From Paenibacillus sp. FSL H7-0326 (lineage in GTDB: Bacteria; Bacillota; Bacilli; Paenibacillales; Paenibacillaceae): a stretch of 64,000 bases of DNA. The stretch spans positions 2,170,001 through 2,234,000 of the forward strand of contig NZ_MPVN01000001.1 of NCBI RefSeq assembly GCF_001955535.1, read 5' to 3'. Position numbers and translations under genes: made by a program. Below are positions 55,581 through 64,000 of the stretch, in pieces; the stretch's first letter is position 1; each line of letters begins with the position of its first letter. The notes under the pieces were generated by a model. That model did no database searches, was not told the DNA's origin, and saw only the letters and a list, made by a program, of their open reading frames with translations.

Positions 55581-56629
55581 TAGACTTCCACTCCTGTAAA
55601 GGTCACGATTCCGCTGCCTTCGGTCACACGGCCGATGGTGTAAGCTTCCTCACCATTCGCACGAAGGACTGCGAGTGTGTTCTCCGCATCCGCTTCACTG
55701 ACAACAAGGACAAGACCAATTCCCATATTGAAGGTCGTGAACATATCGCGATTAGAGATGCTGCCTTTGTCCTGCATCAGCTTGAAGATTGGCAGAACCG
55801 GCCAAGAGCCATGATCGATGTCTACGTTCACGCCTTCAGGAAGCATCCGCGGAATGTTCTCGATGAATCCACCGCCTGTAATATGCGCCATGCCTTTTAC
55901 TTTCACTTCATCCAGAAGTGCGAGGACTGGCTTCACATATATCTTGGTCGGCGTAAGCAGCGTACCGCCCAGTGTCCCGCCAAGCTCTGCAATCTCATCC
56001 TGCAAGCTGTATCCCGACTGCTCCAGCAGCAATTTGCGAACCAAAGAGAAGCCGTTGCTGTGCACGCCGCTGGAAGCAAGACCGATCACCGTGTCTCCAG
56101 GTGCAATCGTGCTGCCGTTAATGATCTTCGCTTTGTCCACGACACCTACCGTAAAGCCGGCAATATCGTATTCCCCTTCACTGTACATGCCCGGCATTTC
56201 GGCTGTTTCTCCGCCGATCAGCGCAGCTCCAGCCTGATGACATCCCTCAGCAATACCGGCTACAATCGCTTCGATCTTGTCAGGCACGACCTTGTCACAT
56301 GCCAGATAGTCGAGGAAGAACAATGGTTCTGCACCTTGTACGACAATGTCGTTCACACACATGGCCACTGCATCAATGCCAATCGTATCATGCTGATCCA
56401 TCGCAAATGCAATCTTCAGCTTCGTTCCGACACCATCTGTGCCAGACACGAGTACGGGCTCATCGTATTTATCCTTGTTCAATCCGAACAAGGCACCGAA
56501 TCCGCCAAGATCGGTCATAACTTCAGGGCGAAATGTACGTTTTACGTGTTTCTTCATTTTCTCAACCGCTTCGTTGCCTGCCGCGATATCGACGCCTGCA
56601 TTTTTGTATGCTTCTGACAACTTGGTCAC
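55580..56629 (-). CDS. purM: Phosphoribosylformylglycinamidine cyclo-ligase (AIR synthetase)
   Basis: 349 residues, PurM fold with ATP binding and conversion of FGAM to AIR. Motifs [18 protein letters not shown] and [14 protein letters not shown]. The start is ambiguous: GTG 56,629 ([12 protein letters not shown]) or TTG 56,620 (MSEAYKNAG, which matches B. subtilis PurM); GAGGG lies 12 bases before the TTG. It overlaps purN by one base. An unusual 760-bp spacer with a repeat array separates it from purF. Confidence 0.95.
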   Translation of the reverse strand: MTKLSEAYKNAGVDIAAGNEAVEKMKKHVKRTFRPEVMTDLGGFGALFGLNKDKYDEPVLVSGTDGVGTKLKIAFAMDQHDTIGIDAVAMCVNDIVVQGAEPLFFLDYLACDKVVPDKIEAIVAGIAEGCHQAGAALIGGETAEMPGMYSEGEYDIAGFTVGVVDKAKIINGSTIAPGDTVIGLASSGVHSNGFSLVRKLLLEQSGYSLQDEIAELGGTLGGTLLTPTKIYVKPVLALLDEVKVKGMAHITGGGFIENIPRMLPEGVNVDIDHGSWPVLPIFKLMQDKGSISNRDMFTTFNMGIGLVLVVSEADAENTLAVLRANGEEAYTIGRVTEGSGIVTFTGVEV

Positions 56630-57389
56630 CGTCCCTCAAATATAAATTCACCCTCCTAAATCCTCCCTGACAGGGAGGACCCCAAAGAGGCCGCGGCCCC
56701 TCTGGACACCCGCAAAATGTTATCGCGGACCGGAGTTTGGTTGGATCCTGCTATGGTTACTGTAGTGCTGGGATTCGCTTTCGTCTTGCAGACACGCTCT
56801 ACTGCTGATTGCGCTATGCGCGCGGGGGCTTCACCCGAGCTTACCCACTGTTTGCCTTCGGCAAATGCGTGGGGCTCATGGTGAAGCTCTCGGGCACGCT
56901 GCGCGTGGTGGCTCCGCCGGGACCTCTTGCTGTTTGCCTTCGGCAAATGTGCTGGGTCCATCGCGGTGCCCTTGGCGCTGCGCGCCTTGCTTCCCTTGAG
57001 CCTTCCCGCTGTCTGCCTTCGGCAGATGCGCTGGGGCTCGCGGGGAAGCTCTCTGGCACGCTGCGCGTGCAGCTCCGCTGGGACCTCCTGCTGTTTGCCT
57101 TCGGCAAATGTGCCGGGTCCTTGGCGGTGCCTTCTGCGCTGCGCGCCTTGCTTCCCTTGAGCCTTCCCGCTGTTCTGCCTTCGGCAGATGCGCTGGGGCT
57201 CACGGGGAAGCTCTCTGGCACGCTGCGCGTGGTGGCTCCGCCGGGACCTCTTGCTGTTTGCCTTCGGCAAATGTGCCGGGTCCACTGCGGTGCCCTTGGC
57301 GCTGCGCGCCTTGCTTCATCAGAGCCATCCCCTGTTTGCTTCGCAAATGTAGGGCGGCTCTTCATGGAGCAATTGATTACTGCGGCGTA
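56630..57389. other. purF-purM spacer containing a GC-rich repeat array
   Basis: About 760 bp inside a compact operon. Next to purM are hairpins TCCTCCCTG-A-CAGGGAGGA (56,661-56,679) and a GGCCGCGGCC palindrome (about 56,690). Overlapping open frames occur on both strands because stop codons are rare in this GC-rich repeated sequence; none has a ribosome site or family signature, so I do not call them genes. Confidence 0.85.
56851..57347. repeat. Dimeric ~161-bp tandem repeat built from two hairpin half-units
   Basis: TTC-loop hairpins (TTTGCC/GGCAAA or TCTGCC/GGCAGA) start at 56,851, 56,933, 57,012, 57,094, 57,174, 57,257 and 57,335, that is every 78-83 bp. Between them TGC-loop hairpins start at 56,895, 56,974, 57,057, 57,136, 57,219 and 57,298, alternating CACGC/GCGTG and GGCGC/GCGCC (one is shortened). 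So half-units B and A alternate, giving three BA copies plus the first hairpin of a fourth (TTTGC/GCAAA). Arms differ between half-units but remain complementary. Confidence 0.9.
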
Positions 57390-58868
57390 TTAACAGCCGC
57401 AGCCCGCCTTCGCATCCTTGAAGTCCAGCGTCGTTGGGTAGTCATTATCGAAACAGGCAAGGCATAGGCCGCCTTTATATTCATCCTGGTGGTTTCCTTC
57501 TATAGAAGAGATCAAACCTTCGGGACTGAGGAATGACAGAGAGTCAGCATTAATCTCGCGGCAGATCTCCTCAATCGATTTGGAAGAAGCAATCAGCTCA
57601 TCCCGGTTCGGGGTATCAATCCCGTAGAAGCATGGATTCTTGAACGGTGGTGAAGTTATGCGTACATGCACCTCAGTCGCTCCTGCATCCCGGAGCATGT
57701 TCACGATCCGGCGTGATGTCGTACCGCGCACGATAGAATCATCGATCATGACAACCCGCTTGCCTTCGACTACCCGGCGCACCGCACTCAGCTTCATCTT
57801 CACTCCCTGCTCACGCAGCTCCTGACTTGGCTGAATAAAGGTACGTCCAGTGTATTTGTTCTTGATCATCCCCAGCTCATAAGGAATACCCGTCTGCTCA
57901 GCATAGCCTATTGCCGCGGAAATACTGGAATCGGGAACACCTGTTACGACATCAGCATCCACAAACGATTCAATAGCTAGCCGGCTGCCCATCCGCTTCC
58001 GTGCACCATGCTGATTTGCTCCATTCATATCACTGTCCGGACGCGCAAAGTAGATATACTCCATCGCACACAGCGCTTTCCGGTGCTTTTTCTCCTCGAA
58101 GCGGTCTTCATGCAGCCCATCGCTGTCGAGAACCAGCATTTCTCCTGGCTCAATATCTCGGATCAGCTCCGCACCGATCGTTTCCAGTGCACATGTTTCG
58201 GAAGCAAAAATATAAGCATCGCCCAGTTTGCCCATCGTCAGTGGACGTAGTCCATGAGCATCCGATGCAACGATCAGACGATCGTTGGTCATGATCAGGA
58301 AGGCATAGCCTCCGACAATCCGGCGGAATGCATCTTTTGCCGCCTCAACCAAATCCTTAGGTGAACGAGCGATCAAGTGTGCAATAACCTCGGTATCACT
58401 CGTCGTTTGAAAAATCGAACCGCCTTGCTCCAGCTCCTTGCGAATCTCTGGCGCGTTCACGATATTTCCGTTCGTCGCAACCGCCAGATCGCCGTCACGA
58501 TATTTAAATACGAGCGGCTGCGCATTCGTCAGCTTGCTGTCGCCGCTGGTTGAATAACGCACATGACCGATAGAGATATCACCAGAGAGGGAAGCCATGA
58601 GATCCTTGGTAAACACCTCTTTGACAAGTCCCATTCCGCGGTGATAGTGAAACTCACTGCCGTCACTGACACACATTCCGGCACTTTCCTCGCCGCGATG
58701 CTGCAATGCATGCAGTCCGTAATAGGACAAGGAGGCCGCGTCGGGGTGTCTATACACCCCGAACACCCCGCACTCCTCTTTCAATTTATCAAACAGTCCC
58801 TCTTTGCCCGAACCCTCGTTGTAATAATCGCCGGTCCAAAACTGCGGGGTCTTTACTTCATCAGACAT
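57390..58868 (-). CDS. purF: Amidophosphoribosyltransferase
   Basis: First committed step of purine synthesis: PRPP plus glutamine to phosphoribosylamine. 492 residues. A 32-residue propeptide precedes the catalytic Cys33 ([15 protein letters not shown]), longer than the 11 residues of B. subtilis PurF. Ntn glutaminase domain to about 260, then a PRTase domain with [18 protein letters not shown]. Cysteines in SETCALE, NPCFYG and [13 protein letters not shown] fit the iron-sulfur cluster of Bacillus-type PurF. It overlaps purL by 16 bp. Confidence 0.96.
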   Translation of the reverse strand: MSDEVKTPQFWTGDYYNEGSGKEGLFDKLKEECGVFGVYRHPDAASLSYYGLHALQHRGEESAGMCVSDGSEFHYHRGMGLVKEVFTKDLMASLSGDISIGHVRYSTSGDSKLTNAQPLVFKYRDGDLAVATNGNIVNAPEIRKELEQGGSIFQTTSDTEVIAHLIARSPKDLVEAAKDAFRRIVGGYAFLIMTNDRLIVASDAHGLRPLTMGKLGDAYIFASETCALETIGAELIRDIEPGEMLVLDSDGLHEDRFEEKKHRKALCAMEYIYFARPDSDMNGANQHGARKRMGSRLAIESFVDADVVTGVPDSSISAAIGYAEQTGIPYELGMIKNKYTGRTFIQPSQELREQGVKMKLSAVRRVVEGKRVVMIDDSIVRGTTSRRIVNMLRDAGATEVHVRITSPPFKNPCFYGIDTPNRDELIASSKSIEEICREINADSLSFLSPEGLISSIEGNHQDEYKGGLCLACFDNDYPTTLDFKDAKAGCGC

Positions 58869-61096
58869 GGAATAACATCCTCCCAGACCTGTTTCAGAAC
58901 CGCTACCGGTTCGTCCACAGCTGATGTGCCGTTCAACTCCAATTTAAGATTGCTTCCTGTTACTTGTCCGATCACTTGAACCGGAACACCGCTGTTTCTC
59001 ACGAACGCTTCCAGTTCCTCTGCCTGTGCTTGGTCTGCTGTCAGCAGAATACGGGATTGGCTCTCACTAAATAGAGCAATATCACCGCGAAGCTCCGTAG
59101 TAAAGTTCACGCTCGCGCCAATACCGCCGCTGATGCAGCTCTCGGCCAGTGCCACGCCAAGTCCGCCTTCAGACAAGTCATGTGCAGATTGTACGAGACC
59201 TTTTTGAATAGCACCCAGTACCGCTTCCTGAAGCTTCTTCTCTACTTCAAGATCAAGCTGTGGAGGGCGTCCCTCCGTCAAGCCATGAACCGCATATTGG
59301 AACTCGCTGCCGCCAAGCTCAGCATGTGTATCCCCAAGCAGCAGGATAACATCTCCTTCTTTCTTGAAGCCTTGTGTCGTAATGTGGTCTGTATCATGCA
59401 CAAGTCCAACCATACCAACGACAGGCGTTGGGTAAATTGCACCTTTGGCATTCTCGTTGTACAAGCTCACGTTACCGCCGATAACCGGCGTACCCAGTAC
59501 TGTACATGCCTCAGCCATTCCATCTACCGCTTTTTCCATCTGCCAGAAAATATCCGGCTTCTCCGGCGAACCGAAGTTCAGATTGTCTGTAATTGCCAGC
59601 GGCTCTGCCCCGGAGCAAACGATGTTACGGGCAGCTTCGCTGACTGCAATTTTGCCGCCCACTTCAGGATCAAGATACACATAACGGCCATTGCAGTCTG
59701 TTGTCATCGCAAGACCTTTACGTGTGCCATGAACCGTCACAACAGCCGCATCCGATCCCGGACGAACGGCAGTGCTGGTCCGCACCATATAGTCATATTG
59801 GTCATACACCCAAGCTTTGCTGGATACGGTCGGGGAGGACAGCACCTTTTTCAAGGCTCCTGTCAGGTCCGACACTTCTTCATAACGCAGGGTGTCGATT
59901 TTTTCATTTTCAATATAATAAGCAGGAACTGAGGATGGTTTGTTATACACCGGACATTCGTCAACCAATGCCGTTACCGGCATGTCGCCAACAACTTCAC
60001 CGTGATGGTACAGCTTCAGTCGTCCGTCATCTGTAACTTTGCCGACCTTTGCACAGATAACGCCCCAACGCTCGAAAATTTCACGCGCTTGTGCTTCATC
60101 TTTAGGCTCAACGACGAACAGCATGCGTTCTTGAGATTCGGACAACATCATCTCGTATGGTGTCATGCCTTCTTCACGCTGAGGCACTTGGTCCAGATAC
60201 AGCTCCAGTCCGTTTCCTGCCTTACTTGCCATTTCCGCACTGGAGCACGTAAGACCCGCAGCACCCATATCTTGAATACCGAGCACGATGCCAGTATCAA
60301 TCAGTTCAAGACAAGCCTCCATAACCAGCTTCTCCATGAACGGGTCGCCGACCTGTACTGCCGTACGCTTGGATTCAGATTCCTCCGTTAGCTCCACAGA
60401 AGCAAAGGTTGCTCCGTGAATACCATCACGTCCTGTTGGAGGTCCCACGTAAAACACCGGGTTACCTACACCTTTGGCGACACCGCGCTGAATTTTGTCG
60501 TGATCGATAAGACCTACACACATGGCATTTACGAGCGGGTTGCCATCATAGCTCTCATCGAACATCACTTCTCCGCCTACCGTTGGAATGCCGATACAGT
60601 TACCATAGCCTGCAATACCGGATACGACGTGTTCAAACAAATATTTCACACGATCGCTTTCCAGCTTGCCGAAGCGCAAGGAGTTAAGGGATGCGATCGG
60701 TCTTGCACCCATGGAGAAAATGTCGCGGATAATTCCGCCAACCCCTGTAGCTGCACCTTGGAAAGGCTCAACCGCAGAAGGATGGTTATGACTCTCGATC
60801 TTAAATACGACCGCCTGGTTATCTCCGATGTCGACAATCCCTGCACCCTCACCCGGTCCCATCAGGACACGTTCGCCTGTTGTCGGGAAACGACGCAGCA
60901 GCGGCTTGGAGTTCTTGTAAGCACAGTGCTCTGACCACATAACACTGAATACACCGATCTCCGTGTAGTTTGGCTGACGTCCCATGAAGGACACGATCAG
61001 GTCATATTCACTGTCAGATACGCCCATTTGCTGATAAAGTTTATGCTCGGCAATCTGTGCTGCGGTTGGTTCTTTAGCGGATACTTGCTGTGTCAT
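58853..61096 (-). CDS. purL: FGAM synthase, large subunit PurL
   Basis: 747 residues, small-type PurL that works with PurS and PurQ to convert FGAR to FGAM. Motifs [20 protein letters not shown] with [33 protein letters not shown] and [17 protein letters not shown]. It overlaps purQ by 23 bp and purF by 16 bp, so the three are translationally coupled. Confidence 0.96.
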   Translation of the reverse strand: MTQQVSAKEPTAAQIAEHKLYQQMGVSDSEYDLIVSFMGRQPNYTEIGVFSVMWSEHCAYKNSKPLLRRFPTTGERVLMGPGEGAGIVDIGDNQAVVFKIESHNHPSAVEPFQGAATGVGGIIRDIFSMGARPIASLNSLRFGKLESDRVKYLFEHVVSGIAGYGNCIGIPTVGGEVMFDESYDGNPLVNAMCVGLIDHDKIQRGVAKGVGNPVFYVGPPTGRDGIHGATFASVELTEESESKRTAVQVGDPFMEKLVMEACLELIDTGIVLGIQDMGAAGLTCSSAEMASKAGNGLELYLDQVPQREEGMTPYEMMLSESQERMLFVVEPKDEAQAREIFERWGVICAKVGKVTDDGRLKLYHHGEVVGDMPVTALVDECPVYNKPSSVPAYYIENEKIDTLRYEEVSDLTGALKKVLSSPTVSSKAWVYDQYDYMVRTSTAVRPGSDAAVVTVHGTRKGLAMTTDCNGRYVYLDPEVGGKIAVSEAARNIVCSGAEPLAITDNLNFGSPEKPDIFWQMEKAVDGMAEACTVLGTPVIGGNVSLYNENAKGAIYPTPVVGMVGLVHDTDHITTQGFKKEGDVILLLGDTHAELGGSEFQYAVHGLTEGRPPQLDLEVEKKLQEAVLGAIQKGLVQSAHDLSEGGLGVALAESCISGGIGASVNFTTELRGDIALFSESQSRILLTADQAQAEELEAFVRNSGVPVQVIGQVTGSNLKLELNGTSAVDEPVAVLKQVWEDVIPCLMK

Positions 61097-61763
61097 GCTG
61101 ATCCCTCCAGGAGTTCAAAATCGATGTAAACATGCGTTTGCCGTCCGTCGTTCCAAGCACTTCGTTCACCGCACGTTCCGGGTGAGGCATCATGCCTACC
61201 ACGTTACCGCGCTCATTACTTACGCCGGCGATGTTATTCAAGGAGCCGTTCGGATTGTTTTTATAAGTAAAGACGATTTGATTATTTGCTTTAAGCTTCT
61301 CAAGCGTCTCTTCATCACAATAATAGTTGCCTTCCCCATGCGCGATCGGGATAATAATCTCTTCCCCAAGTGCATACTCGCTTGTAAAAGGGGTGTTGTT
61401 GTTCTCCACTTGGAGTACGGAGTCATGGCACACAAACTTCATACCTGTATTGCGCAGCAATGCGCCAGGGAGAAGCCCTGCTTCCGTCAGGATTTGGAAT
61501 CCGTTGCAGATCCCGATAATGTATTTACCTTGCTCTGCAGCCTTGGCTACTTCGTTCATCACAGGAGCAAATCTGGAGATTGCCCCGCATCTTAAATAGT
61601 CACCGTAAGAGAAGCCGCCGGGAACGATGATGCAGTCATAGGCAGACAGGTCTGTTGCCGTATGCCATACATAGTCCACGGGCTGTCCAATCGTTTCTTC
61701 TACTGCCTTATAGCAGTCAATATCACAGTTGGATCCAGGAAACACGAGAACTGCAAATTTCAT
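61074..61763 (-). CDS. purQ: FGAM synthase, glutaminase subunit PurQ
   Basis: Class I glutamine amidotransferase of 229 residues that supplies ammonia to PurL. Nucleophile Cys in [20 protein letters not shown], His/Glu in [14 protein letters not shown]. The N-terminus [20 protein letters not shown] is typical. It follows purS by 3 bp. Confidence 0.96.
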   Translation of the reverse strand: MKFAVLVFPGSNCDIDCYKAVEETIGQPVDYVWHTATDLSAYDCIIVPGGFSYGDYLRCGAISRFAPVMNEVAKAAEQGKYIIGICNGFQILTEAGLLPGALLRNTGMKFVCHDSVLQVENNNTPFTSEYALGEEIIIPIAHGEGNYYCDEETLEKLKANNQIVFTYKNNPNGSLNNIAGVSNERGNVVGMMPHPERAVNEVLGTTDGKRMFTSILNSWRDQHDTASIR

Positions 61764-61766
61764 GAA

Positions 61767-62012
61767 TTAAACCTCCAATTCAAAGCGGTAGTCTTCGACA
61801 ACCGTATTTGCGAGCAGCTTTTCACACATGACCTTAACGCGTTCTTCTGCTTCATTACGATCACTTGTATCCAGTGTCAGCTCCAGATATTTGCCGATGC
61901 GTACCCCTTCTACTTCACTGAAGCCCATGGAATGGAGCGCGCCTTGTACGGCAACGCCTTGAGGGTCAAGTACGCTTTGTTTAATCGTAACGTATACAGT
62001 AGCTTTTATCAT
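61767..62012 (-). CDS. purS: FGAM synthase, small subunit PurS
   Basis: 81 residues; the structural subunit that joins PurL and PurQ. It starts KATVYVTIKQSVLDPQGVAV and has the family segment GFSEVEGVRIGKYLEL. Length is normal. Confidence 0.95.
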   Translation of the reverse strand: MIKATVYVTIKQSVLDPQGVAVQGALHSMGFSEVEGVRIGKYLELTLDTSDRNEAEERVKVMCEKLLANTVVEDYRFELEV

Positions 62013-62146
62013 GATCGGAAGTTCCTCCTAAGGAATGTTTTTAAGGTTTGGACTATTAATGATGATAATGATTGCTAATATGAAGCTTTTATCTGCTAAG
62101 TTTCCATAATGGGGTTATGAATACTTCCCATGTACCACATCTTAAA

Positions 62147-63019
62147 TTAACGGGTCAGCCTGTCCTTAATCTCTTTATAGCGTCTGCTCGTTTCCTCTAC
62201 TACATGCTCAGGAAGCGGCTCCGGCTGGCTGTTCTTATCCCAATCCGTGGATGCCAGATAGGCTCTTACCGGCTCTTTATCCATACTGTCGATCTCGATG
62301 TCCAGCGCGTATTTCTCCTTGGCCCAGAACCGGGAGGCATCCGGTGTAAAGATCTCGTCGATCAAAATGACCTCGCCATCCACGATCCCGAACTCAAACT
62401 TGCAATCTGCCAAAATAATTCCTCTTTGCTCGCAATAGTCTCTTGCGAACTCATACAGCTGAAGACTCTTCGCTTCAAGCTCAAGTGCAAGCTCCTCGCC
62501 AACCGCCGATTTCATCTGCTCCATGGAGATATCCTCATCATGGCCTACATCGTTCTTGGCCGCCGGCGTGAAGATCGGCTTATCCAGCTTCGCATTTTTA
62601 CGAAGTCCTTCCGGAAGCTTAATCCCGTTAACTGTTCCAGAGGATTGATACTGTCTCCAGCCATTGCCGGTAATGTATCCGCGAACCACGCACTCGATAT
62701 CAATACGCTCGGCTTTTTTCGTGACCATAATCCGATCCCTCAGCGCTTCTTTATCCAGCACGATATCGCCCAGTTCTTCTACATTGGTATGGACAACGTG
62801 GTTTGGCATCCATTCCTTGGTTTGGTCAAACCAGAAAGCACTAACTGTATTGAGTACATTGCCTTTCTCTGGAACAGCCGGCTCCAGCACATAATCAAAT
62901 GCTGAAATCCGGTCTGTTACGACGATCAGGAAATGCTCACCCAAATCGTACAACTCTCTAACCTTGCCTTTGTATAACAGTGGTGCGTTAATGAGCTCTG
63001 CTGCGGTGGATAAAGCCAT
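62147..63019 (-). CDS. purC: SAICAR synthetase
   Basis: 290 residues. Joins aspartate to CAIR. It begins ALSTAAELINAPLLYKGKVR and contains the SAICAR synthetase signatures around IECVVRGYITGNGWRQYQ and LADCKFEFGIVDGEVILIDE. ATG 63,019 is preferred; GGAG lies 11 bases before it, and the upstream GTG at 63,031 touches the ribosome site. 134 bp to purS. Confidence 0.95.
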   Translation of the reverse strand: MALSTAAELINAPLLYKGKVRELYDLGEHFLIVVTDRISAFDYVLEPAVPEKGNVLNTVSAFWFDQTKEWMPNHVVHTNVEELGDIVLDKEALRDRIMVTKKAERIDIECVVRGYITGNGWRQYQSSGTVNGIKLPEGLRKNAKLDKPIFTPAAKNDVGHDEDISMEQMKSAVGEELALELEAKSLQLYEFARDYCEQRGIILADCKFEFGIVDGEVILIDEIFTPDASRFWAKEKYALDIEIDSMDKEPVRAYLASTDWDKNSQPEPLPEHVVEETSRRYKEIKDRLTR

Positions 63020-63084
63020 AACGTTAATCACTCCACGTTTTATTATTTTTTAAGCCGTATCAGCCCTTTAGATATCTTGCTGGA

Positions 63085-64000
63085 CTAGTTCAATCCCAAT
63101 TTGTCAAAAATCGTATCCACATGCTTCAGATGCCATGCCGGATTAAAGGCGTCCTCGATCTCCTCTGTGCTGAGCACTTCCGTAATCGCCGGCGTTGCTT
63201 CCACGATGTCGCGGAATTGGCGCTGTGTCTCCCATGCTTCCATCGCACGAGGCTGAACTGTATCATACGCTTCTTCACGGCTGAAGCCTTTATCAATCAG
63301 CTTCGTCATAATGCGTCCGGAGAACGGAACACCGAAGGTACGGGCCATGTTGCGCTTCATGTTCTCAGGGAACACCGTCAAATTCTTGATGATGTTGCCA
63401 AAACGGTTCAGCATGTAGTTCAGCAGCATCGTTGCATCTGGCAGGATGACGCGTTCTGCTGAGGAATGCGAGATATCACGCTCATGCCACAGCGTTACGT
63501 TCTCATAGGCTGTCAGCATATGTCCGCGAATGACACGGGACAAGCCGGAAATGTTCTCACTGCCGATCGGATTGCGCTTGTGCGGCATAGCAGATGAGCC
63601 TTTTTGACCTTTAGCAAAAGCCTCTTCCACCTCACGGAATTCACTCTTCTGGAGTGCACGTACTTCGGTCGCGAATTTGTCCAGGGAAGTCGCGATCAGT
63701 GCGAGGGTTGCCATATATTCAGCATGGCGGTCACGCTGCAATGTTTGCGTTGAGATCGGAGCCGGCTTCGTGCCCAGCTTCTTACATACGAATTCCTCAA
63801 CGAAAGGATCAATGTTGGCATACGTTCCTACCGCACCTGAGATTTTGCCATACTGGACATTGTCGGCAGCATGACGGAAGCGTTCGAGGTTGCGCTTCAT
63901 CTCTTCATGCCACAGTGCCATTTTCAGACCAAAGGTTGTTGGCTCCGCATGTACACCATGTGTACGTCCCATCATTGGAGTGTGCTTGTATTCAATCGCT
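63085..64000 (-). CDS. purB: Adenylosuccinate lyase, C-terminal part (cut by window edge)
   Basis: Fumarase/aspartase-superfamily enzyme acting on SAICAR and adenylosuccinate. The reading frame continues to the last base, so only about 305 residues of the usual 430 are present. Visible motifs are [20 protein letters not shown] (catalytic His) and [19 protein letters not shown] (catalytic Ser loop). The true start and any upstream purE/purK genes and purine riboswitch lie outside the window. Confidence 0.95.
   Translation of the reverse strand, partial: AIEYKHTPMMGRTHGVHAEPTTFGLKMALWHEEMKRNLERFRHAADNVQYGKISGAVGTYANIDPFVEEFVCKKLGTKPAPISTQTLQRDRHAEYMATLALIATSLDKFATEVRALQKSEFREVEEAFAKGQKGSSAMPHKRNPIGSENISGLSRVIRGHMLTAYENVTLWHERDISHSSAERVILPDATMLLNYMLNRFGNIIKNLTVFPENMKRNMARTFGVPFSGRIMTKLIDKGFSREEAYDTVQPRAMEAWETQRQFRDIVEATPAITEVLSTEEIEDAFNPAWHLKHVDTIFDKLGLN

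Noticed and set aside
56851..57347. CRISPR array
   Set aside because: Units are about 80/161 bp and are themselves the repeated part; there are no unique spacers of constant length and no cas genes.
56656..57393. Several long open frames on both strands in the purF-purM spacer (repetitive Arg/Ser/Ala/Pro-rich peptides)
   Set aside because: They overlap each other on both strands, lack ribosome sites, arise from GC-rich repeats with few stops, and the repeat period is not a multiple of three, so the same DNA is read in different frames.

Overview
The window looks like a chromosomal segment of a Paenibacillus-type member of the Bacillales. It has moderate G+C, strong AGGAGG-type ribosome binding sites, frequent GTG/TTG starts, LicT/RAT antitermination, a CcpA cre site, and the purB-C-S-Q-L-F-M-N-H-D gene order. 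No rRNA, tRNA, CRISPR array or intact insertion sequence was seen. The backbone partly matches the Bacillus subtilis purD-yerB-yerC-dagK-rlmCD neighbourhood: pur genes lie at the right end, a YerB-like gene at 22-23 kb, a YerC-like gene at 9.7 kb, and dagK and rlmCD at 5.6-8.5 kb. Accessory genes are interleaved between them.

Left part (1-12 kb, mostly minus strand): a polar amino-acid ABC transporter with a divergent LysR regulator, a catabolic-type threonine/serine dehydratase, an AT-rich chloramphenicol acetyltransferase gene that looks acquired, an rlmCD homologue with a long disordered tail, dagK, a CbiX/SirB-type chelatase, yerC and corA. Next come the DUF47-Pit phosphate module, preceded by Pho-box-like repeats, and an eight-gene metal operon (14.4-21.8 kb). 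That operon encodes a NikABCDE-like importer, two small proteins and a P1B-type ATPase.

Middle part (22-38 kb): a YerB-like lipoprotein, a DoxX-family gene behind a Rex/Fnr-like palindrome, a DODA-type dioxygenase, an alpha/beta hydrolase, several small or hypothetical genes, a 930-residue secreted protein with six internal repeats, ilvA, a deaminase, ohr, an Lrp/old-yellow-enzyme divergent pair, a PL10 pectate lyase with a clean promoter and cre site, and a DUF4176 gene followed by a 24-bp tandem repeat. The beta-glucoside system (38.6-44.9 kb) has bglP, licT and two GH1 6-phospho-beta-glucosidases behind three RAT/terminator elements.

Right part: small genes, then a compact three-gene operon of a class-3 lipase and two paralogous amphipathic/hydrophobic proteins that resemble alpha-helical pore-formers. 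An mhqO-mhqD pair follows behind an MhqR-like palindrome. The de novo purine operon runs to the window edge, where purB is cut. Between purF and purM lies the most unusual element: about 500 bp of GC-rich array with a dimeric ~161-bp period. Every half-unit carries two small hairpins whose arms change but stay paired.
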